Assembly (NCBI GenBank): GCA_002398515.1
Contig: DGZL01000043.1
Span: forward strand, 1 to 12,675
Reading direction: 5' to 3'
Source: Firmicutes bacterium UBA4981
GTDB taxonomy: Bacteria; Bacillota; SHA-98; UBA4971
DNA: 12,675 nt
Shown one piece after another: positions 6,965 to 12,675 of the stretch. The notes under the pieces were generated by a model. That model saw nothing but the letters and a program-made list of their open reading frames with translations. It was not told the origin of the DNA and did not search any database. Within the stretch, counting starts at the first letter, position 1, and each line of letters begins with the position of its first letter. The position numbers and the translations under genes are program-made.

Positions 6965-8410
6965 TCAGAAGAACCGGTTTACAACAGCGTCAACTCCGGG
7001 CCAAACCAGTCCAGGCCAAAGACCAATCAATAGTGCAATCCCGGCCAAGAGTAGAGTAGGGACTAACATGAGGCCTGCTTCGAGTCGTTTTTCAGCAACA
7101 GGCTGACGCATCTCCCCGGTAAAGGCAGTCACCACCGTAGGAATGAAGCAAAATGCATTGACTATGCCGCTGCCGATTAATACTAAGGCCAACGGCGATT
7201 TTCCCGAGGCTACACTACCTTTCATCAAGTAGTATTTGCTCCAAAAGGTATTAAGGGGCATCATCCCGATCATCCCCAGAGATGCGATGCCGAAAGCAGT
7301 CAGAGTCCCGGGCAACTGCCGGCCGACCCCGCTCATCTCACTGACCTTTACCTTGCCGGTCTGTTTGGCAATGATCCCTGCGCCAAAGAAGAGAGTCATC
7401 TTCAAAGTGGAGTAGCTGATCATATGGAGCATTGCTCCGGCTAACCCCCAGGGGTGAAGTGTGAAAGCGCCCAGAAGAATATATGAGAGCTGACTGATGG
7501 TATGATAAGCCAACCGCCGTTTCAGGACATCCTGCTGCGTGGCAATTACAACCCCTGCTAAGATCGTAAAGGCAGCTACCCAAGGGAGGATGTGACTCGA
7601 ACCGAGCTGTCCCATGAGCTCATGACCGAAGACTGAATACACTACCCGCAAAATCCCGTAGACACCGGAGTAAACCACTGCCACAGCATGCAAGAGAGCA
7701 CTTATGGGAGTGGGGGCTACCATGGCCTGAGGCAACCAGCGATGCAGCGGCATCACGGCCGCCTTTACGCCGAACCCGGCTACGAACAGTGCTAATAGCC
7801 AATCCAGTCCAGTCCTAAGGCCGACATCTGCTAAGAGGGCGCCTCCTGCAAAATCCAGGTTGCCTGTTAGGCTGTGGGTGATGACTATGGCTATTAAGAT
7901 AGCCCCTGCGCCGGACAGGCTGTAGATAATGTACTTGGCGCCTGCTTTCATAGCTTCTCCGGTGCGCTCATGTATGACCAAAGGATAGGTAACTAAGGTG
8001 AGCAGCTCATAGAACAGATAAAGAGATATCAGGTTACCGGAAAAAGCTACTCCCAATGTCGCACTGAAAGCTAAGAGAAAATAAGTGTAATAGGTCCGCT
8101 GTCTTTCTTCTCCCGCCATGTACCCGAAAGAGTAAACCGCAGCAAAGAGCCACAGGGTAGAGACAATCAGCCCGAACACTGCCCCTAACGGATCCGGGTG
8201 CAGGCTCCAAGGCAAGCCTCCGTTCATACCTGCTACCCTTATAGTCCGGCCCGCCAACACCGCCCCTGCCACCCGCCAACTAAAAACTGCGCCGGCAGCG
8301 GAGGAGCTCAGTGCAACTACGTTACGCAGGCGGCTCCCGCACCGAGGCATCAAGGCTATAAGTAGCCCTCCTACCGTACCGCTCAGTAGAGCCAAAACCA
8401 GATCGATCAT
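6965..8410 (-). CDS. Proton-conducting antiporter-like subunit (MrpD/NuoL type), middle paralogue
   Basis: This 481-residue polytopic membrane protein belongs to the same family as its two neighbours and probably forms one proton/cation channel unit of the complex. Visible key residues are Glu135 in TM5 (LYLFYELLTLVTYP), Lys216 in TM7 (FGVKAAVMPLHRWLPQAM), His241 in TM8, Lys337 in TM10 and Lys392 in TM12 (FWSKYYLMKG). The TM8 Lys seen in both neighbouring paralogues is Tyr247 here (HAVAVVYSGVYG), and the second TM10 His is Tyr333 (HMISYSTLK). NuoL-type proteins also lack the TM8 Lys and use the His of the HA motif, so the protein may simply be NuoL-like there. The length fits MrpD (about 490). 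The ATG has AGGAGG 9 nt upstream. The gene lies 24 nt after its upstream neighbour and 19 nt before the next. Confidence 0.92.
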   Translation of the reverse strand: MIDLVLALLSGTVGGLLIALMPRCGSRLRNVVALSSSAAGAVFSWRVAGAVLAGRTIRVAGMNGGLPWSLHPDPLGAVFGLIVSTLWLFAAVYSFGYMAGEERQRTYYTYFLLAFSATLGVAFSGNLISLYLFYELLTLVTYPLVIHERTGEAMKAGAKYIIYSLSGAGAILIAIVITHSLTGNLDFAGGALLADVGLRTGLDWLLALFVAGFGVKAAVMPLHRWLPQAMVAPTPISALLHAVAVVYSGVYGILRVVYSVFGHELMGQLGSSHILPWVAAFTILAGVVIATQQDVLKRRLAYHTISQLSYILLGAFTLHPWGLAGAMLHMISYSTLKMTLFFGAGIIAKQTGKVKVSEMSGVGRQLPGTLTAFGIASLGMIGMMPLNTFWSKYYLMKGSVASGKSPLALVLIGSGIVNAFCFIPTVVTAFTGEMRQPVAEKRLEAGLMLVPTLLLAGIALLIGLWPGLVWPGVDAVVNRFF

Positions 8411-8434
8411 ATGCCAAATCCTCCTCGCACACGC

Positions 8435-9931
8435 CTACTTGAGCGCCAGAAGCTCAACTGCAGCCCTACCGGCTAGCTCCAGAAAAGGTCCTGGCGCAAC
8501 GCCAAGGATTACGACCCCGGCTGCCAGCAGAATCAATGCGATTCTCTGTGGAACACCGGGGTCCTGACCATCTATGGCCTGGGCCGGTTCAAAATAGGCT
8601 GTTCGAATAATGGGGAAAAGGTAAGCTGCTGCCAGCACGCTCCCAATTACGATCACCAGAGGAGCTAATGTGCTCCCTGCGGTGAGGCTCCCGGACAAAA
8701 GATGCCATTTGCCGATGAATCCTGAAAACAACGGTATACCGACCATACCCAGACTGCCGATGGTGAAAGCAGCCATGGTTATGGGCATTTTTCTACCGAT
8801 ACCGACCATTTCACTGATTCGAGTTTTACCCGTAGCTGCGATGATGGCCCCTGCCGCCAAAAACAAGCCTGACTTGATTACGGCGTGGCTGGCTATGTGA
8901 AACAGCGTACCTGTCAGGCCTTGGGCATTAACCTGCCCGAGCCCTAAGAACACATATCCTACCTGTGCAACAGTGGAAAAAGCCAATCTGCGTTTGAGCT
9001 CATCTTGAGCCAAAGCAAATAGCGACCCGGCGATAATCGCGACCATGCCTAAAAGCGCCAGTATCCGGTGTAGGGCGAATTTCTGTATCAGAGTGCTGCC
9101 GAATAGATTGTATAAAACCTTAATGAGACAAATCATATACCCCTTGACTGCCAGGCCTGACAAAATGGCGCTGGCAGGTGACGGGGCTGTGGAGTGAGCA
9201 TCAGGAAGCCAGACGTGGAGAGGGAAAAGAGCGGATTTCACGCCAAAGCCTACCAACAGAAAACCGGCTGCAATCCACACCACATGGGGATAGTCCTGCC
9301 AGATCCGGCTTAGCTCCATGGAGGCAAAGCCCATATTCAAGTGCCCGGTGATAATGTAGAGAAAGCCTATACCGCCCAGGATGAGAGCAGAGCCCAGTGT
9401 TGCCAAGATCAGATAGTTGAAAGAGGCTTCGGCTGCACGAGGATGTTTACAGGCACTCACCAGACCACAGCAGCTTAGGGTAGCTACTTCCACCAAAACA
9501 AAGACGTTGAAAAGATCATTGGTCACAGCCATACCTGCGAGGGTTCCTGCAAGCAAGAGGTAAAGCACGTAGAACCGGGTAGTTCGTACGGAACCGCCGA
9601 CTTCATGGGTCATGTTGTCAACAGTGAAGAGGGCCACAGGCAGACTGACACCTGCTACCAGCAATAAGAAGAATGCGCTTAAGCTGCCTGCCACGAGTTC
9701 TATGCCCCACGGGGCAGGCCAGCCTCCCATACTGTAAATGATGGGAATCCCATTCCGCATAAGGACAAGTGAGGCCAGATATCCCGCACCTAAGACACCC
9801 AGAGCCAAGACGGTTATGACGAGACTCTCCACCAGCCTTATCCGCCGTGCGAAGGTGGACAATATAAAGGCGACAAACAAGGGAGTAATGACAACAAATA
9901 CAGGTAAGTTAGATATGATGGTTGCCGTCAT
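8435..9931 (-). CDS. mrpD: Na+/H+ antiporter subunit D (MrpD/MbhH type)
   Basis: This 498-residue protein directly follows mrpC, the position that MrpD holds in Mrp operons and MbhH in Mbh operons. All expected proton-path residues are present: Glu148 in TM5 (FVLVEVATLSCCG), Lys232 in TM7 (FGVKSALFPLHVWLPDAHS), Lys263 in TM8 (SGLAVKGYM), His345/His349/Lys353 in TM10 (HIASHAVIK) and Lys408 in TM12 (FIGKWHLLSG). The DELKRRLAFST loop before TM10 is typical of the family. About 14 transmembrane helices are expected. Of the three antiporter subunits this is the most canonical MrpD by length, gene position and residues. The ATG at 9931 is preceded by GAGGTGA, which lies in the end of mrpC, and the two genes are only 2 nt apart. 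Confidence 0.93.
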   Translation of the reverse strand: MTATIISNLPVFVVITPLFVAFILSTFARRIRLVESLVITVLALGVLGAGYLASLVLMRNGIPIIYSMGGWPAPWGIELVAGSLSAFFLLLVAGVSLPVALFTVDNMTHEVGGSVRTTRFYVLYLLLAGTLAGMAVTNDLFNVFVLVEVATLSCCGLVSACKHPRAAEASFNYLILATLGSALILGGIGFLYIITGHLNMGFASMELSRIWQDYPHVVWIAAGFLLVGFGVKSALFPLHVWLPDAHSTAPSPASAILSGLAVKGYMICLIKVLYNLFGSTLIQKFALHRILALLGMVAIIAGSLFALAQDELKRRLAFSTVAQVGYVFLGLGQVNAQGLTGTLFHIASHAVIKSGLFLAAGAIIAATGKTRISEMVGIGRKMPITMAAFTIGSLGMVGIPLFSGFIGKWHLLSGSLTAGSTLAPLVIVIGSVLAAAYLFPIIRTAYFEPAQAIDGQDPGVPQRIALILLAAGVVILGVAPGPFLELAGRAAVELLALK

Positions 9932-9933
9932 CT

Positions 9934-10311
9934 CTATGTCACCTCACGCTTCATCTCCGCTATGCGTCGGGCATCAGTGGTGCCGTAAGATTGATATAAC
10001 CTGATGATCAGTGCCAGGGCGAAAGCGGTTACGCTGACACTGACTACTATGCCGGTCAGCATAAGGGCTGATGGCACCGGGTTGATATACAAGGCCTCAG
10101 GGTTTGACTGACGAAGTATCGGCACCGCACCTCCTCGGATGTTCCCTGCTGCGATGAACATGAGGAAAATGGCGCTTTCCATGATGTTAATCCCTATCAG
10201 CTTCTTAAATAAGTTCGAGCGAGTTAGCACGGTGAAAGCGCCGATAAGAAACAGGATCACGGCTGCGAAGTACGGATAGTTGATGATGAGCTTATCCAGC
10301 AGTATTTTCAT
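9934..10311 (-). CDS. mrpC: Na+/H+ antiporter subunit C (MrpC/MbhG, NuoK-like)
   Basis: This is a 125-residue NuoK-like protein with three predicted helices (about 12-30, 36-56 and 82-105). The conserved Glu of helix 2 is Glu45 in INIMESAIFLMF. The loop and third helix carry the MrpC hallmark NPVPSALMLTGIVV (77-90). In Mrp and complex I structures this subunit links the antiporter subunits to the rest of the membrane arm and carries part of the proton path. Its ATG overlaps the mrpB stop by 4 nt (ATGA at 10311-10308), with GGAGGAAGAG just upstream, so translation is probably coupled. Length and motif agree with the family. Confidence 0.95.
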   Translation of the reverse strand: MKILLDKLIINYPYFAAVILFLIGAFTVLTRSNLFKKLIGINIMESAIFLMFIAAGNIRGGAVPILRQSNPEALYINPVPSALMLTGIVVSVSVTAFALALIIRLYQSYGTTDARRIAEMKREVT

Positions 10312-10733
10312 GACTCTTCCTCCATCATGGTAAAAAACAATGTAACCATTGTGCTGGCTACTCTTATGCCAACCCCGAGACCAATAAGGGAGATCAATCC
10401 TCCGGAGGAGAGGGTTCCGAGGGTTCCCAGGTCGATTCCTGCCAGCTTGTTGGCAAGGAACGGAGCTCCTTTGATTATGCCGACCATACCCATGATCCCA
10501 TACCAGAGTGTGCCATAGCTCTCAGTTAGAGTGGTGATTCTCTCCGGCATCTTGGCACGGCCCCTTTCCAGCCCATAGATGGTGGCAAAGGCAATGAACG
10601 CCAGTCCCACCACGATCCCGCCGGCAAAGGAACCTCCGGGGGAAACATGGCCATGAAAGATGACATACAACCCGTACATCTGTATGAAAGGCAGAAGTAG
10701 GGCAGCTACGCGTTTCAGAATGAAATCCCTCAC
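10308..10733 (-). CDS. mrpB: Na+/H+ antiporter subunit B (MrpB/MbhF, MnhB domain)
   Basis: This 141-residue membrane protein is of normal length for MrpB and has four predicted helices. The family signature HGHVSPGGSFAGG lies at 27-39, close to the usual HGHLSPGGGFQGG. Loss of one Gly (Ser35 in GGS) and the Q-to-A change are minor differences. The start is GTG at 10733, preceded by a purine-rich GGAAGGGAAGGG stretch and 2 nt after the stop of the MbhE-like gene. The stop overlaps the mrpC start. MrpB is a small structural subunit needed for antiport in studied Mrp complexes. Confidence 0.95.
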   Translation of the reverse strand: MRDFILKRVAALLLPFIQMYGLYVIFHGHVSPGGSFAGGIVVGLAFIAFATIYGLERGRAKMPERITTLTESYGTLWYGIMGMVGIIKGAPFLANKLAGIDLGTLGTLSSGGLISLIGLGVGIRVASTMVTLFFTMMEEES

Positions 10734-10735
10734 TG

Positions 10736-11026
10736 TCAGTCGCCCTTCCCTTCCGTCGTTTTCAGGGTGATAACCACTGCCAGAACAGCGGTAAACAGCA
10801 CGATTGTTTCGAACATAGTGTCATAAGCCCGGTAGTCGAGAACAATGGCTGTAATCATATTGAGGACTCCCGTCTCTTCCCAGGCATTTTCGATGTAGCG
10901 GTGAGTCACTTGATTGTGGGCGGGATTTCCGGGCATTCCGTAGGGAGGCAACTCAGCTACAGCGGTAAGGATTATGCAGATAGCCAGCGCAGCAATGAGC
11001 AGTATTGGCAAAGTCCATAACCTCAC
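10736..11026 (-). CDS. mbhE: MbhE-like subunit (part of the MrpA C-terminal region)
   Basis: This 96-residue protein has two predicted helices (about 4-24 and 70-88) around a conserved polar loop: ELPPYG at 25-30, NPAHN at 34-38, EETG at 50-53 and TAIVLDYRAYDT at 59-70. These are hallmarks of the MbhE family (hydrogen-evolving membrane-bound hydrogenase subunit E). They also match the segment of canonical MrpA just before its end, where the DYRxxDT motif begins the MrpB-like part. The gene stands alone here rather than being fused to MrpA. The start is GTG 11026 with GGAGG 7 nt upstream, 2 nt after the DUF4040 gene stop. Confidence 0.88.
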   Translation of the reverse strand: MRLWTLPILLIAALAICIILTAVAELPPYGMPGNPAHNQVTHRYIENAWEETGVLNMITAIVLDYRAYDTMFETIVLFTAVLAVVITLKTTEGKGD

Positions 11027-11028
11027 TG

Positions 11029-11280
11029 TTACTCCTCCCTTCGACTGGTGCGAAAAATGGCCACCATCATCAAAACAGTCATACCGATTCCCGCAGCAGC
11101 CTCAGTAATGGCGATATCAGGGGTGTTCATCTGCAACCAAACCAAAGCCATAATCAGACTATAGGCTCCGTAGACAATGACGGCATGCACCAAATCTTTG
11201 ATGAAACACATTGCTAACGATGCTGCCACCAGGATCAGGAGCATAACCATGGTTCCGTAATCAACAGCAGTAAGTGGCAT
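11029..11280 (-). CDS. mbhD: DUF4040 / MbhD-like subunit (MrpA C-terminal part)
   Basis: This 83-residue membrane protein has three hydrophobic segments (about 9-27, 30-50 and 58-76). The diagnostic stretch is DLVHAVIVYGAYSLIMALVW (29-48), followed by PDIAITEAAAG (54-64) with acidic residues Asp55 and Glu60. It matches the DUF4040 domain seen as MbhD in Mbh and near the C-terminus of MrpA. The ATG at 11280 follows the mrpG stop by 4 nt, with GGGGTGA as ribosome binding site overlapping that stop. Together with the next gene it supplies the MrpA C-terminal half as separate polypeptides. Confidence 0.88.
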   Translation of the reverse strand: MPLTAVDYGTMVMLLILVAASLAMCFIKDLVHAVIVYGAYSLIMALVWLQMNTPDIAITEAAAGIGMTVLMMVAIFRTSRREE

Positions 11281-11284
11281 ATTC

Positions 11285-11596
11285 TCACCCCTTAATCACT
11301 TTTGTGCCTTCTACGGGATGCACCCCGTGAATCAAGCCGGCTTTAGCTACCAGATGGGTCATGGTAGGATTAATTGTCCAAAACAAGAGCAGGGCAACCA
11401 GCAACTTGATGCGCATAGCCCAATTAGGACTCTGCAACAAGAGTCCCAATCCTGCAAACCCCACACCCAAGGTATCTCCCATACCCACCCCATGCAGGCG
11501 AGTATATGGATCGGGTAAGCGAAACAGCCCGAAGGTACCCAGCGCAAAAGCGCAAAAAGATCCGACAAACGAGAGATTTGCTAAGAACTTAATCAT
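11285..11596 (-). CDS. mrpG: Na+/H+ antiporter subunit G (MrpG/MbhC)
   Basis: This is a 103-residue protein with three helices and the MrpG signature FGLFRLPDPYTRLHG at 22-36, followed by NPTMTHLVAKA at 76-86. The frame is open up to an ATG at 11662, but those 22 extra codons lie inside mrpF. The ATG at 11596 overlaps the mrpF TAA by 8 nt (11589-11596) and has GGAGAGG upstream. It also begins with the typical MIKF hydrophobic start. MrpG is a small subunit at the tip of the Mrp complex and is required for assembly and activity in studied systems. Confidence 0.93.
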   Translation of the reverse strand: MIKFLANLSFVGSFCAFALGTFGLFRLPDPYTRLHGVGMGDTLGVGFAGLGLLLQSPNWAMRIKLLVALLLFWTINPTMTHLVAKAGLIHGVHPVEGTKVIKG

Positions 11597-11900
11597 GGAA
11601 AACCGCTTCCTCTCCGTCACCTTCGAATCCACCAAGCTCCGGCAGCCTGAGTTGCCAATCACCGGGAGTCAGCACTCGCAGTATCCAGAGCCCTCCCACA
11701 AACGCGCACAGTATAAAGACAAAAGCCACATCGATGAATCCATAGTCGCCTCTCATGAAGGCCATCAAGAGAATGATTACACTGACCTTACTACTGATAG
11801 CATTAATGGAAAGCAGCCGATCAATGACTGTCGGACCGATAATCGCGCGCAGGAGTACTAAGAGAATCAACACCATGAGACCTACCAGTAGCCACAGCAT
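11589..11900 (-). CDS. mrpF: Na+/H+ antiporter subunit F (MrpF/MbhB)
   Basis: This 103-residue protein has three helices, slightly longer than the usual 90 or so because of an acidic tail (about 86-103). The family signature GPTVIDRLLSINA lies at 22-34, and YGFIDVAFVFILCAFVG at 53-69 forms the third helix. The frame extends to an ATG at 11945. The ATG at 11900 is preferred because AGGAGG (11913-11908) sits 7 nt upstream and because the protein then starts with its first helix. The first 80 nt overlap the 3' end of mrpE, and the last 8 nt overlap the mrpG start. Confidence 0.93.
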   Translation of the reverse strand: MLWLLVGLMVLILLVLLRAIIGPTVIDRLLSINAISSKVSVIILLMAFMRGDYGFIDVAFVFILCAFVGGLWILRVLTPGDWQLRLPELGGFEGDGEEAVFHD

Positions 11901-12399
11901 GCTCTGACCTCCTCTCGCCCCATGATTCCAGATAGCTGATTTCACGAATGATCTGCCAATTGAATAATTCGGCTGCTGTCTCCTCTGTCAGCGCATGGAC
12001 AATGAACAGGCCGGTTTCAGGATCGATGTCAATGCTTACAGTGCCAGGCGTAATAGTTATGCAGTTGGCCAAAAGCACTCTTCCCCAGTGGCTTTCAATG
12101 GGAGGTCTCATGACTACGAACACAGGCCCCACCGGCGGACTCGATAGCAAAATGGTTTTGGCGACAGCGATATTAGATTGGATGATAAATCGAATCAGAG
12201 TCAGGAGGCAGTGGCCTAAGAGCAGCAGTTCTTCAACGGACAGCAAATGGGGTAGTCTCGGACCTAGTTCCTGCCAGAACCAAACGGTCAAAGCGGATAG
12301 TACAGCTCCGACCAAAAGATGGTCAAGATCCACTTCCGCAGAGATCGCCAACCAAAACGCCAGCAACAAAGCACATAAGATTAGAGACCGCTTGCGCAC
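11821..12399 (-). CDS. mrpE: Na+/H+ antiporter subunit E (MrpE/MbhA), with C-terminal extension
   Basis: This is a 192-residue protein when read from GTG 12399. Two N-terminal helices (about 5-20 and 25-43) are followed by a third hydrophobic segment (about 55-75) and a cytoplasmic alpha/beta domain. That domain carries the MrpE hallmark TITPGTVSIDID at 115-126 and IVHAL at 133-137. Known MrpE proteins are about 160 residues. Here the recognisable domain ends near 157, and a further 35 hydrophilic residues (Arg/Ser/His-rich) follow, the last 26 of them encoded within mrpF. The longest frame starts at ATG 12423, but GGAGGGGG lies between that ATG and the GTG at 12399, with a 6-nt spacer to the GTG. 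That makes GTG the likely start. It is the first recognised gene of the operon. Confidence 0.9.
   Translation of the reverse strand: MRKRSLILCALLLAFWLAISAEVDLDHLLVGAVLSALTVWFWQELGPRLPHLLSVEELLLLGHCLLTLIRFIIQSNIAVAKTILLSSPPVGPVFVVMRPPIESHWGRVLLANCITITPGTVSIDIDPETGLFIVHALTEETAAELFNWQIIREISYLESWGERRSEHAVATGRSHGVDSLSTPARDYRSDSH
11908..11913 (-). promoter_or_regulatory. Ribosome binding site of mrpF inside mrpE
   Basis: A perfect AGGAGG lies 7 nt before ATG 11900 and inside the mrpE coding region. It fixes the mrpF start and excludes the longer frame from 11945. Confidence 0.75.
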
Positions 12400-12405
12400 T
12401 GAAAA

Positions 12406-12413
12406 CCCCCTCC
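12406..12413 (-). promoter_or_regulatory. Ribosome binding site that sets the GTG start of mrpE
   Basis: GGAGGGGG lies 6 nt before GTG 12399. The alternative in-frame ATG at 12423 lies upstream of it and has no comparable site of its own. Confidence 0.75.
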
Positions 12414-12432
12414 GTTGTTGCATCCGGTGCTG

Positions 12433-12461
12433 ATAATTCCATCGGAAACTTCCCCTGACAA
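12433..12461 (-). promoter_or_regulatory. Candidate promoter of the mrp operon
   Basis: On the minus strand TTGTCA (12461-12456, 5 of 6 to the -35 consensus) and AATTAT (12438-12433, 4 of 6 to the -10 consensus) are separated by exactly 17 nt. They lie about 34 nt before the mrpE start. The match is moderate, and transcription may instead or also come from further upstream. Confidence 0.4.
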
Positions 12462-12498
12462 CAGCGGAGAGACATTGCCTACTAAGAGATGAATTGCC

Positions 12499-12675
12499 TC
12501 ATGACGCGGAACCTGAGGACCGATGTACCCTGAGTGCATCAGTTGAGATGCGGGCTTGAGGTATGCTGAAAGGGAGATCCGCCACCAGGATTTCAATAAA
12601 CTCACCCCGTCCATAGTAGTGGTACCGCATAGTCCGGTTGCGAACGTTGCCAACAAAAAAAGCGTAGGCAAAGTC
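12499..12675 (-). CDS. Unrecognised protein, C-terminal end (partial at window edge)
   Basis: A frame open from the window edge encodes 58 residues and stops at TGA 12501-12499. I do not recognise the family. It is judged coding because its codons follow an RNY-like pattern, with frequent G in first position and mostly pyrimidine or G/C third positions. It also reads as a mixed soluble protein: RYHYYGRGEFIEILVADLP near residues 17-35, then a polar Ser/Arg end. It would leave about 100 nt to mrpE, enough for the candidate promoter. A competing frame (TTG 12671 to 12381) runs through the mrpE ribosome binding site into mrpE and is considered less likely. The evidence is thin because only a fragment is visible. 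Confidence 0.45.
   Translation of the reverse strand, partial: DFAYAFFVGNVRNRTMRYHYYGRGEFIEILVADLPFSIPQARISTDALRVHRSSGSAS

Noticed and set aside
11597..11662. Longer N-terminus for mrpG (from ATG 11662)
   Set aside because: The extra 22 codons are charged and lie inside mrpF. ATG 11596 has a ribosome binding site, a stop/start overlap and the typical family N-terminus.
11361..11861. Plus-strand 166-codon frame opposite mrpF and mrpG
   Set aside because: It is antisense to two well-supported membrane-protein genes, and its translation is polar and low-complexity with no domain.
4993..12399. Reading the operon as a respiratory complex I (nuo) cluster
   Set aside because: The MrpE, MrpF, MrpG, MrpB, DUF4040 and MbhE signatures are not nuo genes, and no NuoA, H, J or peripheral-arm subunits are present.
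12381..12671. Possible 96-residue gene upstream of mrpE
   Set aside because: It would need a TTG start, overlaps the mrpE start and ribosome binding site, and its product has no recognised family. The overlapping frame ending at 12499 has better codon statistics. It is kept only as an alternative.
1..12675. Mobile elements, CRISPR arrays, tRNA/rRNA genes or defence systems
   Set aside because: I saw no transposase or integrase motifs, regularly spaced repeats or RNA gene signatures. Nearly all of the window is accounted for by housekeeping and transport genes.

Overview
The window looks like chromosomal DNA from an anaerobic, Gram-positive-type bacterium, most likely in the Bacillota. This is inferred from the MutS2 protein, a class A penicillin-binding protein (PBP) with the Cys-rich tail known from Firmicutes, strong AGGAGG-type ribosome binding sites, GTG/TTG starts, extended -10 promoters and an Mbh-type cation antiporter cluster. 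No database search was possible, so the lineage is an inference.

Layout. (1) Positions 1-2539, plus strand: a promoter and the complete mutS2 gene (ATPase plus Smr nuclease domain). (2) Positions 2563-4848, minus strand: a complete PBP1A-family peptidoglycan synthase, convergent with mutS2 and separated from it by 23 nt. It has its own promoter with an extended -10. (3) Positions 4993-12399, minus strand: a ten-gene membrane-protein operon in the order mrpE, mrpF, mrpG, DUF4040 subunit (MbhD / MrpA C-terminal part), MbhE-like subunit, mrpB, mrpC, then three NuoL/M/N-type antiporter subunits of 498, 481 and about 650 residues. Nearly all junctions overlap or are separated by 2-24 nt. (4) Positions 12399-12675: a leader with a candidate promoter, and probably the 3' end of an unrecognised minus-strand gene cut by the window edge.

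How the genes work together. The ten membrane genes match, in order, the ion-translocating half (MbhA to MbhH) of the membrane-bound hydrogenase (Mbh) / sulfane-sulfur reductase (Mbs) family, which is itself related to the Mrp Na+/H+ antiporter. Two features stand out. There is no full-length MrpA: its C-terminal region is split into two small genes. There are also three separate antiporter-like subunits where Mrp has two (MrpA-N and MrpD). No hydrogenase, ferredoxin-binding or quinone-module gene lies in the window, and the operon ends at the PBP promoter region. It is therefore either a stand-alone ten-subunit Na+(K+)/H+ antiporter or the membrane arm of a complex whose redox part lies upstream, outside the window.

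Several gene starts were moved from the longest open frame on ribosome-binding-site evidence: mrpE to GTG 12399, mrpF to ATG 11900, mrpG to ATG 11596 and the large antiporter subunit to ATG 6945. The best leads are the three-antiporter composition, two Tyr substitutions at proton-path positions in the middle antiporter subunit, the C-terminal extension of the last subunit and the 80-nt mrpE/mrpF overlap. I saw no RNA genes, CRISPR arrays, insertion sequences or phage genes.
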